A stretch of DNA of 64,000 nucleotides, taken from NCBI RefSeq assembly GCF_016805305.1, contig NZ_JAERQN010000010.1, forward strand, positions 124,001 through 188,000, written 5' to 3'. Made by a program: the position numbers and the translations under genes. Below, one piece after another: positions 1 through 8,141 of this stretch (its first letter is position 1; every line of letters begins with the position of its first letter). The notes under the pieces were generated by a model. It searched no databases. It saw only the letters and a list, made by a program, of their open reading frames with translations, and was not told the DNA's origin. The DNA is from Falsiroseomonas ponticola. GTDB lineage: Bacteria > Pseudomonadota > Alphaproteobacteria > Acetobacterales > Acetobacteraceae.

Positions 1-354
1 CCGCCGGCGCTGCCCATGGTGCGGGATGGCCGCCTGCGCGGCATCGCCGTGACCAGCCTGCGGCGCGACCCCGCGCTGCCGGAGGTGCCGACGGTGGCGG
101 AGCAGGGCTATCCGGGGTTCGAGGCGCTGACCTGGTTCGGGCTGATGGCCCCGCCCGGCACGCCCGCCGCCATCACCGACCGCATGAATGCCGAGATCAA
201 CAAGGCGCTGACCGCGGCGGAGACGCGCGGGCGGCTGGATGCCATGGGCTTCGTGCCGGATGCGCGCAGCCGCGCCGCCTTCGCGGCCTATCTGGGGGAG
301 GAGGTGACGAAATGGGCGGGCGTGGTCCGCGCCTCCGGCGCCTCCGCGGAATGA
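1..354 (+). CDS. Bug/TctC-family tripartite tricarboxylate receptor, C-terminal fragment
   Basis: This is the C-terminal part of a periplasmic substrate-binding protein of the Bug (Bordetella uptake gene, TctC) family; the frame is open to the left edge, so the start lies outside the window. The visible ~117 residues carry family hallmarks: the stretch GIAVTSLRRDPALPEVPTVA (a target pressured to be a 'test' of price-like loop before E-G-Y-P-G-F), then APPGTPAAITDRMNAEINKA and a C-terminal helix. These proteins capture organic acids, often without a linked TctAB permease. No permease is seen to the right; the next gene is an autotransporter. The ligand cannot be predicted. Confidence 0.85.
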   Translation, partial: PPALPMVRDGRLRGIAVTSLRRDPALPEVPTVAEQGYPGFEALTWFGLMAPPGTPAAITDRMNAEINKALTAAETRGRLDAMGFVPDARSRAAFAAYLGEEVTKWAGVVRASGASAE

Positions 355-433
355 GGGAAGGCGGCCGGGCTTAACCGGCGCTTCACCGCTGCATGGCTAA
401 GCCGCCTGGCCCAAGCGCCAGAAAGGCCAATCC

Positions 434-3205
434 ATGTCCGAACGCCCCACCCGTGGCCCGCGCCGTGCCGGCCGTGCCGCGTGGCTGCTGCTGTCCGTCT
501 CCGCCCTTGCCATCCTCGCCGCCGGGCCGCGCGATGCGGCGGCGTCGATCGCCACCTTCTTCGACAGCATCGCCGAAGGCCGCACGGATTTCGACAACCG
601 GGTGACGGCGGCCGGCGGCACGGTGAACATCGACCTGCTGAGCGGGCTGACCACCAACCAGACGAGCTGGGCGCGCAGCGCCTTCACCATCACCTCCGGC
701 GACGGCACCACGCGCAGCACGCGCACCTCGAGCTTCCAGAACATCCAGGGGCCGAGCGGCACCTTCAACAGCGGGGATGCCATCCGGATGGAGGCATCAT
801 CCGCGAACCCGCCGGGCAGCGGCCTCGTCTTCACCTTCGCCACCCCGATCAACGCCTTCGCGGTGGAGCTGGAGGGCTGGGCGACCTGCTGCTACCCGAG
901 CGCGCTCTACATCGCCTTCGATGGCGGCACGCCGATCCTGATCGGCAGCGCCAACCAGCGATCCGACAATCCGGGCGATGCGCGCTACGGCCAGGTGATG
1001 AACATCGTCGCCGCCATCAGCGACAGCGGCACCTTCACCACCGTCGCCTTCTATGGCGAGGCGAGCGGCGACACGATGTTCGGCGGCGGCACCGTGCGCT
1101 ACGCGGTGGTGCCGATCGGCGGCCTGTCCGGCGGTGGCGGCGGCGGCGGCGTGATCGATGGCAGCCGTGCCTCCTTCAACGAAGGCGACAGCGCCGCGCA
1201 GGCCGGCACCGTGACCTTCCGCGGCGGCACCTTCCGGCCGACCGCCCGCGTGGTGCTGGTGCAGCCCGTGGTGGTGGAGGCGACGAACGGCGTCATCGAC
1301 ACCTCCCAGGGCGCGGTGGTGCTGATGGGCAACATCACCGGCGACGGGCAGCTGCAGGTGACGGGCGGCGGGCTGCTGACGCTGCAGGGCGAGGTGCAGA
1401 ACAGCGGCGGCGCGCAGGTGCAGCAGGGCACGCTGTCCGTGCAGGGGCAGTTCGCGGGGCCGGTGGTGGTGATGGCGGGCGCCACGCTGATGGGCGGCGG
1501 CACCGTCGGCGGCCCCACCACCATCGAGGGCACGCTCTCCCCCGGCAGTTCGCCGGGGATCATGACCTTCACCGCGCCGGTGACGCTGGGCGCGGGGTCC
1601 ACCACGCGGATCGAGATCGACGGGCCGGGCACCGGCACCGGCAACGGATCGCATGACCAGATCCTGGTGACGGGCGCGGGCAACACGCTGACGGCGGGCG
1701 GCACCATCGCGCCCGTGCTGCGCGGCATCGGCGGCGCGGCCGACAACACCTTCAACCCCGTCATCGGCCAGCGCTTCCGCGTGATCCAGGCGGAGGGCGG
1801 GCTGCTGGGCAGCTTCGCGGGGCTGACGCAGCCCGCGGATGGCCTGCCGGCCGGGTCGCGCTTCGATGCGATCTACGGCGCCAATACGCTGGACCTGGTG
1901 CTGACGCCGGCGCGCTACGCGGATCTCTCCGCGCTCGGCGTCGGGCAGCGGGTGAACCAGCGCGCCACCGGCGCGGCGGTGGATGCCATCCGCCCGGCGG
2001 CCGGGCCGCGGATGACGGGCGACGCGGCCGATGTCTTCGGCGCGCTCTATGCCCTGCCGGCCAGCGCCATCCCCGCGGCGCTCGACCAGCTCTCCGGCGT
2101 GGTGCATGCGGATGCGCTGGCGGCGTCGCTGGCGCATCGGCGGCTGTTCGGCGCCGCCACCGGGCAGCGCATGGCGGCGATCCGCAGCGGCGATGCCGGG
2201 CTGGTGGCCGCGCAGGGCGCGCTGGCGCCGCGCGTGGCGCTGGACAGCGCGCGCATCGCGCGGATGTCCGCCATGCCCGGCGCCGGCGTCGGCGTGGATG
2301 GCCTGGGCGGCGATGGCGAGGAGGCGCGCGCGGGCGATGGCGGCGATGGCGCCTTCGGCCTGGCGGGCTGGTCCCTCTGGGGCCGGGCGCTGGGCAGCTG
2401 GGGCAGCACGGGCAGCGACGGCATCGCGCCGGGCTACAGCCGGCAATCCGGCGGCGCGCTGGTCGGCGCGGACCGCGCCTTCGCGCCCGGCCTCGCCGGC
2501 GGCATCGCGCTGGGCTTCCTGCGCGGCCAGGTGGATGGCGATGGCGCGACGGGCGAGGTGCGGATCGAGAGCTACCAGGCGAGCCTCTACGGCGTCTATG
2601 CGCCGCCGACGGAGGCCGCCTGGAAGCCCTTCCTGGACGTCACGCTCGGCACCGGGCTCAGCCGCTACGATGCGCGGCGGACCATCGCCTTCGGCACCCT
2701 GTCGCGCCGCGCCACCGCGGACAGCCAGGGCACGGATGTGACGGCGGAGGCGGGCATCGGCGTGTCCACCCGGATCGAGGGGATCGAGGTGGAGCCGCGG
2801 CTGCACCTGCGCTGGGACCGCATCGCGCGGCGCGGCTTCACGGAGACGGGGGCGGGGTCGCTCAACCTGGCCGTCGATGGGCGCACGGCGGATGCGCTGC
2901 GCGCGGGCATCGGCATCTCCGCCGCGAGGAGCTTCGAGCTGGGCGATGGCGTGCGGCTGCGGCCGGAGGCGCGGATCGGCTATGCGCGGGAGATGCAGGA
3001 CGGGCTCGGCCGGTCCACGCATCGCCTCGGCGGCGCGGCCTTCGGCGTGGAATCCGCGCGCCTCGGCCAGAACGGGCTGAGCGGTGGCATCGGCATCACC
3101 GCCTTCCGCGGCGACCGCTTCGCGGTGGTGGCGGATTACGACGCGGTACGCAGCGACCGCGGCACCGACCATGTCGCCACCATCGGGCTGCGCTGGGTGT
3201 GGTGA
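434..3205 (+). CDS. Autotransporter (type Va secretion) outer-membrane protein
   Basis: This 923-residue protein looks like a self-secreting autotransporter. It starts with a basic N-region and hydrophobic signal sequence (WLLLSVSALAILAAG, about residues 18-32). A Gly-rich linker (GLSGGGGGGG, near residue 235) separates an N-terminal domain from beta-helix-like repeats with the autotransporter-associated pattern (residues about 280-390, including GTLSPGSSPGIMTF). The last ~270 residues match an autotransporter beta-barrel: alternating hydrophobic strands and a terminal aromatic residue (LRWVW-stop). The passenger has no recognised catalytic domain, so function (adhesion, surface structure) is unknown. 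It stands alone, ending directly against the duplicated 3' end of the convergent lyase gene. Confidence 0.88.
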   Translation: MSERPTRGPRRAGRAAWLLLSVSALAILAAGPRDAAASIATFFDSIAEGRTDFDNRVTAAGGTVNIDLLSGLTTNQTSWARSAFTITSGDGTTRSTRTSSFQNIQGPSGTFNSGDAIRMEASSANPPGSGLVFTFATPINAFAVELEGWATCCYPSALYIAFDGGTPILIGSANQRSDNPGDARYGQVMNIVAAISDSGTFTTVAFYGEASGDTMFGGGTVRYAVVPIGGLSGGGGGGGVIDGSRASFNEGDSAAQAGTVTFRGGTFRPTARVVLVQPVVVEATNGVIDTSQGAVVLMGNITGDGQLQVTGGGLLTLQGEVQNSGGAQVQQGTLSVQGQFAGPVVVMAGATLMGGGTVGGPTTIEGTLSPGSSPGIMTFTAPVTLGAGSTTRIEIDGPGTGTGNGSHDQILVTGAGNTLTAGGTIAPVLRGIGGAADNTFNPVIGQRFRVIQAEGGLLGSFAGLTQPADGLPAGSRFDAIYGANTLDLVLTPARYADLSALGVGQRVNQRATGAAVDAIRPAAGPRMTGDAADVFGALYALPASAIPAALDQLSGVVHADALAASLAHRRLFGAATGQRMAAIRSGDAGLVAAQGALAPRVALDSARIARMSAMPGAGVGVDGLGGDGEEARAGDGGDGAFGLAGWSLWGRALGSWGSTGSDGIAPGYSRQSGGALVGADRAFAPGLAGGIALGFLRGQVDGDGATGEVRIESYQASLYGVYAPPTEAAWKPFLDVTLGTGLSRYDARRTIAFGTLSRRATADSQGTDVTAEAGIGVSTRIEGIEVEPRLHLRWDRIARRGFTETGAGSLNLAVDGRTADALRAGIGISAARSFELGDGVRLRPEARIGYAREMQDGLGRSTHRLGGAAFGVESARLGQNGLSGGIGITAFRGDRFAVVADYDAVRSDRGTDHVATIGLRWVW

Positions 3206-3264
3206 TCAGCGCGCGTACTTCCTCTCCATCGCGCGCTCAGCGCGCGTACTTCCTTTCCATCGCG
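3206..3264. repeat. 28-bp tandem duplication of the lyase gene 3' end
   Basis: Positions 3206-3233 and 3237-3264 are two copies of a 28-bp unit that differ at one base (C versus T), with a period of 31. The right copy holds the last codons and stop of the lyase-family gene on the minus strand; the left copy repeats them outside the gene and abuts the autotransporter stop codon. The extra copy is out of frame with the gene. Confidence 0.95.
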
Positions 3265-4142
3265 TAGTAGGCGTTGAAGCCGACGCGGTCGTAGAGTTCC
3301 TCGAAGGGCAGCAGCCGGTCCGGGCCCGGGTGCTGCCCTTGCGCCATCAGGGCCAGCGCATCCTGCTGCGCGCGGATCACCACGTTCAGCAGCGTGACGC
3401 CGAGCAGCAGGATGTCGTAGCCGATCGCCTCCGCCTGGGCGGGCGTGAGGAAGGGGCGGCCGGGCTTCTCGACCTGGGCCAGCATGGTGGGCGTGCTGCC
3501 GGTGACGCGGTGCAGCGCCTCCATCTCCTGCGTCGATTGCGGGGCCTCGAAATAGACGATGTCGGCGCCAAGCTCGGCGAAGGCCTGGGCGCGCCACAGC
3601 GCCTCCTCCAGCCCGACCGCGGCGCGGCTGTCGGTGCGGCCGATCACCAGCAGGTCGCCGCCGGCGCGGCGGATGGCGTCGCGCGCATCGAGCGCGGCGC
3701 GCAGGCGCATGATGGCCTCCTCGCGCGGCGCGACCTCCAGCCCCTGGGCGAAGCCGCAGCGCTTGGGGAAGACCTGGTCCTCGATCATCACGCAGGCGAA
3801 GCCGGCCTGGTGGTAGCCCGCGATGGTCCGGCGGACATTCACGGGATTGCCGAAGCCGGTATCGGCATCGCCGATCACGGGGATGGGGCTGGCGGCGCAG
3901 ACCTCCCGCCCCGCATCCAGCATCTCCCGGTAGGAGATCAGGCCCGCATCGGGCAGGCCGAGCCGGGCGGCGGAGACGGCGTAGCCGGAGAGGAAGGCGG
4001 CGGGCAGGCCGGCGCGGGCGATGAGGCGCGCGCCCATCGCATCATGGCAGCCCGGCACCACGGCGATGCCGGGCGCGTCGAGCACCGCGCGCAGCCGCGC
4101 GGCGGGGGAGGGGACGGGCCCCTCTTTCTCCGGGTCGAGCAT
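3237..4142 (-). CDS. Isocitrate lyase/PEP mutase family protein
   Basis: A 301-residue TIM-barrel enzyme of the isocitrate lyase/phosphoenolpyruvate mutase superfamily, which makes or breaks C-C or P-C bonds in 2-oxoacid-type substrates with Mg2+. Visible motifs are GDADTGFGNP (metal/substrate binding), IEDQVFPKRCGF (equivalent of the K-K/R-C-G-H active-site loop, with Phe in place of the His) and GRTDS. The start at 4142 is preceded by a strong GGAGGAG ribosome-binding site; an upstream in-frame start lacks this. The Phe substitution argues against true isocitrate lyase; methylisocitrate lyase-like, oxaloacetate decarboxylase-like or carboxyphosphonate-type activity are alternatives. The gene is monocistronic and divergent from the STAS/HATPase pair. 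Confidence 0.85.
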   Translation of the reverse strand: MLDPEKEGPVPSPAARLRAVLDAPGIAVVPGCHDAMGARLIARAGLPAAFLSGYAVSAARLGLPDAGLISYREMLDAGREVCAASPIPVIGDADTGFGNPVNVRRTIAGYHQAGFACVMIEDQVFPKRCGFAQGLEVAPREEAIMRLRAALDARDAIRRAGGDLLVIGRTDSRAAVGLEEALWRAQAFAELGADIVYFEAPQSTQEMEALHRVTGSTPTMLAQVEKPGRPFLTPAQAEAIGYDILLLGVTLLNVVIRAQQDALALMAQGQHPGPDRLLPFEELYDRVGFNAYYAMERKYAR

Positions 4143-4256
4143 GGTCGTTCTCCTCCGTCCGGCCATGCTGGCAGCGGCGCCGGTGTCGTGGAAGTGTCAC
4201 GCCAGGGCCGCGCGCGGTTGGTCTAGATGACCGGCCGTGCAACGAGGGAGCGCGCC

Positions 4257-4598
4257 GTGAGGTTCGAGGTGATGGAGATCGAGGGGCAGGCCCGGAAGAT
4301 CGTGCTGGGGGGGCGGCTGGATACCGGCACGGTGGGGGAGGTGGAGACCCCCTTCACGGCGACGCTGGCGGCTTCCGGCCGCGGCGCGGTGCTGGACCTG
4401 ACGGGGCTGGAGTTCCTGTCCTCGCTGGGCATCCGGCTGCTGCTGTCGGGCGCGCGGGTGGTGGCGCGGCGTGGCGGAAAGGTGGTGCTGTTCGGCGCCC
4501 AGCCGATGGTGGCGGAGGTGCTGGTGGCCATGGCGCTGGACCAGGTGCTGCCGCTGGTGGCGACGGAGGAGGAGGCGCTGGCGAGGCTGGCGGCCTGA
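4257..4598 (+). CDS. STAS-domain anti-sigma factor antagonist
   Basis: A 113-residue single STAS-domain protein resembling SpoIIAA/RsbV, which binds and titrates an anti-sigma kinase when unphosphorylated. The core motif LDLTGLEFLSSLGIRLLL contains the Ser pair around the phosphorylation site (LSSLG). A GTG start at 4257 is chosen because GAGGGAG lies six bases upstream; an ATG 30 bases earlier has no such site. The gene overlaps the downstream HATPase gene by one base (TGATG), so the two are translationally coupled and form a partner-switching pair. No PP2C phosphatase or target sigma factor is nearby. Confidence 0.88.
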   Translation: MRFEVMEIEGQARKIVLGGRLDTGTVGEVETPFTATLAASGRGAVLDLTGLEFLSSLGIRLLLSGARVVARRGGKVVLFGAQPMVAEVLVAMALDQVLPLVATEEEALARLAA

Positions 4599-5005
4599 TG
4601 CTGCGGCTTTCCGTCCCCCCCGGCCTGGCGGCGATCGCGGCCGCGCAGGCGGCGATCGAGGCCTGGGCGCGGGAGGCCGGGCTTTCCGCGGCCGCGACCT
4701 ATCGCCTGGCGCTGGTGGCGGAGGAGCTGCTGGCCAACCTGGCCATGCATGGCCGATTCGCGGGCGAGCCGCCGGCCGCCCGCCTGAGCGTGGAGGCGGC
4801 GGAGGGGGGCGCGGTGCTGGTCATCGAGGATGCGGCGGCGCCCTTCGACCCGTGGGAGGCGCCGGTGCCGGCGGCGCCGTCCCTGGCGGATGACCGGGTG
4901 GGGGGGATGGGGCTGGCGCTGGTGCGGAAGATGGCGGCCAGCCTGGAATACGGCCCGGCCGGGGCGGGGTGGAACCGGACCCGGGTGGGCATTGCCGGGG
5001 GGTGA
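4598..5005 (+). CDS. Anti-sigma factor kinase-like ATPase (RsbW/SpoIIAB type, HATPase_c)
   Basis: A 135-residue GHKL ATPase domain typical of RsbW/SpoIIAB serine kinases that phosphorylate a STAS partner and sequester a sigma factor. The N-box is visible as ALVAEELLANLAMHG and the G-boxes as VIEDAAAPFDPW and GGMGLALVRKM. It has no other domain. The start codon overlaps the stop of the STAS gene. Its 3' end is 146 bp upstream of pstS, the place where alphaproteobacteria often carry phoR, but it is not a PhoR: it lacks a His-phosphotransfer domain. The target sigma factor is not encoded in the window unless it is RpoH, which would be unusual. Confidence 0.85.
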   Translation: MLRLSVPPGLAAIAAAQAAIEAWAREAGLSAAATYRLALVAEELLANLAMHGRFAGEPPAARLSVEAAEGGAVLVIEDAAAPFDPWEAPVPAAPSLADDRVGGMGLALVRKMAASLEYGPAGAGWNRTRVGIAGG

Positions 5006-5038
5006 AGGCACCGACAACTGGCCGGCTTGTCGGGGCGA

Positions 5039-5067
5039 CTGTCATCGAAGCTTCATCGAACTGCAAT
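5039..5067 (+). promoter_or_regulatory. Candidate Pho box upstream of pstS
   Basis: Three 7-mers resembling CTGTCAT recur with exact 11-bp spacing: CTGTCAT at 5039, GCTTCAT at 5050 and CTGCAAT at 5061. This matches the known PhoB-box architecture of 7-bp direct repeats separated by 4-bp AT-richer spacers. It lies 85 bp before the pstS start. The operon itself encodes PhoB, so autoregulation under phosphate starvation is the natural reading. Confidence 0.75.
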
Positions 5068-5151
5068 CGGCTGGTCGTCTCCGGCGCCTAGAAGCCGCGT
5101 GACCGCGGCGCCCTTCTCAGCGCGCGGAGCACAGATTGCGGAGAGAGACAC

Positions 5152-6204
5152 GTGGACAGGCGGCATTTCCTGCTCGGTACCGGCGCGGCCCTCGGGGCCG
5201 GCCTGCTTCCCGCGCGGCACGCCCTGGCGCAGCAGGCGGCCATCACGGGCGCGGGCGCGACCTTCCCCAACCCGGTGTACCAGAAATGGGCCGAGGCGGC
5301 CCGCGCGGCGACCGGCATCGCGGTGAACTACCAGTCCGTCGGCTCCGGCGCCGGGATCAACCAGATCCGCAACCGCACGGTCGATTTCGGCGCGACGGAC
5401 GCGCCGCTGACGGCGCAGCAGCTGGCGGAGGGCAACCTGCTGCAATTCCCCTCCGTCATGGGGTCGCTGGTCGCGATCGTGAACATCCCGGGCATCGAGA
5501 ACGAGCAGCTGAAGCTGACGGGCGAGGTGATCGCGGACATCTACCTCGGCAAGATCACGCGCTGGAACGATGCGCGGATCACGGCGCTGAACGCGGGCCT
5601 GGCGCTGCCGAACCTGGCGATCGCGCCGGCCTACCGGGCGGACGGGTCGGGCACGACCTTCGTGTGGGTCAGCTACCTGTCGGCCGTGTCGGAGGAGTTC
5701 CGCAACCGCGTCGGCGTCGGCACCTCCGTCCGCTGGCCGGCGGGCACGGGCGCGCGGGGGAATGAGGGCGTGGCCGGCACGGTGCGCAACATCCGCGGCG
5801 CCATCGGCTATGTCGAGAATGCCTATGCCATCACGAACCGGCTGGTGACGACGCAGCTGCGCAACAAGGCCGGCAACTTCGTGAAGCCGACGCATGAGGC
5901 CTTCGTCGCCGCGGCGGCGAGCGCCGACTGGAACGTGCCGGGCTTCGCGCCGAGCCTGATCGACCAGGGCGGCGCGGGCACCTGGCCCATCGTCTCCCCC
6001 ACCTACATCCTGCTGCCGACCAACCCGCAGGACGCCGATCGCAGCCGCAACGTGATGCGCTTCTTCGACTGGGCCTTCCGCAACGGCGCGAACCTGGCGC
6101 AGGAGCTGGAATACATCCCGCTGCCGGGCACGGTGCATGACGTGATCCGGGCGGCCTGGCGCGACCAGGTGAAGGTCAACGGCCAGGCCGTCTGGACCGC
6201 CTGA
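5152..6204 (+). CDS. pstS: Phosphate ABC transporter substrate-binding protein PstS
   Basis: A 350-residue periplasmic phosphate-binding protein, first gene of pstSCAB-phoU-phoB. The N-terminus DRRHFLLGTGAALGAG followed by a cleavage-like ALAQ looks like a Tat-type signal (twin Arg then F-L-L). Phosphate-binding loops are recognisable: GAGATFPNPVYQKW, SVGSGAGINQIRNRTVDFGA and RADGSGTTFVWVSYL. The start is GTG at 5152, with GGAGAGAG upstream. It delivers inorganic phosphate to PstCA. A Pho-box-like repeat precedes it, and a strong hairpin separates it from pstC, probably to keep PstS in molar excess. Confidence 0.96.
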   Translation: MDRRHFLLGTGAALGAGLLPARHALAQQAAITGAGATFPNPVYQKWAEAARAATGIAVNYQSVGSGAGINQIRNRTVDFGATDAPLTAQQLAEGNLLQFPSVMGSLVAIVNIPGIENEQLKLTGEVIADIYLGKITRWNDARITALNAGLALPNLAIAPAYRADGSGTTFVWVSYLSAVSEEFRNRVGVGTSVRWPAGTGARGNEGVAGTVRNIRGAIGYVENAYAITNRLVTTQLRNKAGNFVKPTHEAFVAAAASADWNVPGFAPSLIDQGGAGTWPIVSPTYILLPTNPQDADRSRNVMRFFDWAFRNGANLAQELEYIPLPGTVHDVIRAAWRDQVKVNGQAVWTA

Positions 6205-6222
6205 TCCCCGGATCGGAGACGG

Positions 6223-6248
6223 CGCGGCGGGGAGGGATCCCCGCCGCG
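6223..6248. other. Intercistronic hairpin between pstS and pstC
   Basis: A perfect 10-bp inverted repeat, CGCGGCGGGG and CCCCGCCGCG, encloses a six-base AGGGAT loop. No T-run follows, so it is better read as an mRNA-stabilising or partial-termination hairpin than as a full terminator. Confidence 0.7.
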
Positions 6249-6268
6249 GCGGGATGAGGAGCCTCCGC

Positions 6269-7240
6269 TTGCAGCAGTCCATCACGCTTTCCCCGAACGC
6301 GGTGCCGAGGCCGGCGCGGCGTTCGGGCAATCTGGGCGACGCGATCTTCGCCGCCGCCTGCCATGCCGCGGGCGGCTTCGTGCTGCTGCTGCTGGGCGGC
6401 ATCATCATCGAGCTGTTCATCGGCGGCCTGCCCGCCTTCCGCGCCTTCGGCCTGCCCTTCATCTGGTCCACCGAATGGGACCCGGTGCAGGAGGTGTTCG
6501 GCGCCGGCGTTTCCATCTACGGCACCATCGTGACGGCGGTGCTGGCCATCCTGCTGGCGGTGCCGGTGGCCTTCGGCGTCGCCTTCTACCTGACCGAACT
6601 GGCGCCGCCCTGGCTGCGGCGGCCGGTCGGCACGGCGGTGGAGCTGCTGGCGGCGGTGCCCAGCATCATCTACGGCATGTGGGGCTTCTTCCTGATCGCG
6701 CCGCTGATGGCGCAGCATGTGCAGCCCGCCGTGATCGACAGCATCGGCGAATGGCCGCTGATCGGGGAGCTGTTCCAGGGCCCGCCCTTCGGCACCGGCA
6801 TCTTCACCGCGGCGCTGATCCTGGCGATCATGATCCTGCCCTTCATCGCCGCCACCATGCGCGACGTGTTCGAGCAGGTGCCGGCGGTGTACAAGGAAAG
6901 CGCCTATGGCCTCGGCTGCACGACGTGGGAGGTGATGAAGGGCGTGGTGCTGCCCTATACCCGCGTCTCCGTCGCCGGCGGCATCATGCTAGGGCTGGGC
7001 CGCGCGCTGGGTGAGACGATGGCCGTGACCTTCGTGATCGGCAACGCCAACCGGATCTCGAGCTCCCTGTTCGGGCCGGGCAACACCATCGCTTCCGTCG
7101 TCGCGCTGGAATTCGGGGAGAGCGAGACGGGCAGCCTCAAGCTCTCCGCCCTGCTGGCGCTGGGCTTCATCCTGTTCGTGCTGTCCTTCGTGGTGCTGGC
7201 GCTGTCGCGCTGGCTGCTGCGGTCGCGGATCAAGGGGTAG
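6269..7240 (+). CDS. pstC: Phosphate ABC transporter permease PstC
   Basis: Inner-membrane permease subunit of the high-affinity phosphate importer, about 323 residues with six or more hydrophobic segments. The binding-protein-dependent transport loop is visible around ESAYGLGCTTWEVMKGVVLP, as is the conserved GRALGETMAVTFVIGN. TTG at 6269 is preferred because GAGGAG lies seven bases upstream; an in-frame ATG at 6254 (five residues longer) has only a distant GGAGGGA inside the hairpin. PstC pairs with PstA, encoded 5 bp downstream. Length and motifs are normal for the family. Confidence 0.95.
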   Translation: MQQSITLSPNAVPRPARRSGNLGDAIFAAACHAAGGFVLLLLGGIIIELFIGGLPAFRAFGLPFIWSTEWDPVQEVFGAGVSIYGTIVTAVLAILLAVPVAFGVAFYLTELAPPWLRRPVGTAVELLAAVPSIIYGMWGFFLIAPLMAQHVQPAVIDSIGEWPLIGELFQGPPFGTGIFTAALILAIMILPFIAATMRDVFEQVPAVYKESAYGLGCTTWEVMKGVVLPYTRVSVAGGIMLGLGRALGETMAVTFVIGNANRISSSLFGPGNTIASVVALEFGESETGSLKLSALLALGFILFVLSFVVLALSRWLLRSRIKG

Positions 7241-7245
7241 CGCCG

Positions 7246-8127
7246 ATGAGCATGACCATGGCATCCGGCCCCGCCAAGGACCGCACGGTGGCGGCGGCGC
7301 TGGGGCGGCGGCGCAAGCGCGCGGACCTGATCGTGCGCAGCCTGTCCTACGCCGCGACGGCGATCGGGCTGGTGTTCCTGGCTTCCATCCTCGTGACCCT
7401 GTTCTACAAGGGCTTCGGGGCGATGAACCTGTCCGTCTTCACGGAGGTGACGCGGCCGCCGGGTTCGCAGGGCGGGCTGCTGAACGCGATCGTCGGCAGC
7501 CTGATGCAGGTGGGGCTGGCGACGCTGATCGGCACGCCGATCGGCATGCTGGTGGGCACCTACCTGGCGGAATATGCGCGCGGCTCGGCCTTCGGCAACG
7601 CGGTGCGCTTCGTCAGCGACATCCTGCTCTCCGCGCCCTCCATCCTCATCGGCCTGTTCGTGTACCAGCTGCTGGTGCTGCCCTTCGGCGGCTTCTCCGG
7701 CTGGGCGGGGGTGGCGGCGCTGTCCATCATCATCATCCCGATCGTGGTGCGCACGACGGAGGACATGCTGGCGCTGATCCCGAACACGCTGCGGGAGGCG
7801 GTGATCGGGCTTGGCGCGCCGAAGTGGAAGATGATCGTGCTGGTGTGCTGGCGGTCCGCGACGTCCGGCATCATCACCGGCGTGCTGCTGGGCATCGCGC
7901 GCATCGCCGGCGAGACGGCGCCGCTGCTGTTCACCAGCCTCGGCAACAATGCCTGGTCCACGGACCTGACCGGGCCGATGCCGAGCCTGCCGATCACCAT
8001 CTATTCCTACGCCGGATCGCCCTTCCAGGACTGGATCGAGCTGGCCTGGGCGGGCGCGCTGCTGATCACGCTGGCGGTGCTGGCCTTGAACATCCTGGCG
8101 CGCAGCGTGCTGCGGCGCCGCACATGA
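7246..8127 (+). CDS. pstA: Phosphate ABC transporter permease PstA
   Basis: A 293-residue second permease of the Pst importer with about six membrane segments. Diagnostic stretches are GGLLNAIVGSLMQVGLATLI, YLAEYARGS, LREAVIGLGAPKWKMIV (the EAA loop that docks to PstB) and GIARIAGETAPLLFT. The start has AAGGGG eight bases upstream; two further in-frame ATGs occur within the first five codons. Its stop overlaps a possible upstream start of pstB (ATGA at 8124), indicating coupled translation. Confidence 0.95.
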   Translation: MSMTMASGPAKDRTVAAALGRRRKRADLIVRSLSYAATAIGLVFLASILVTLFYKGFGAMNLSVFTEVTRPPGSQGGLLNAIVGSLMQVGLATLIGTPIGMLVGTYLAEYARGSAFGNAVRFVSDILLSAPSILIGLFVYQLLVLPFGGFSGWAGVAALSIIIIPIVVRTTEDMLALIPNTLREAVIGLGAPKWKMIVLVCWRSATSGIITGVLLGIARIAGETAPLLFTSLGNNAWSTDLTGPMPSLPITIYSYAGSPFQDWIELAWAGALLITLAVLALNILARSVLRRRT

Positions 8128-8141
8128 CGGGACCGAAACCC

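Noticed and set aside
797..3172. A 791-codon minus-strand open frame inside the autotransporter gene
   Set aside because: Its translation is low complexity (Arg/Ala/Gly/His) and mirrors the coding strand of the autotransporter; no start signal.
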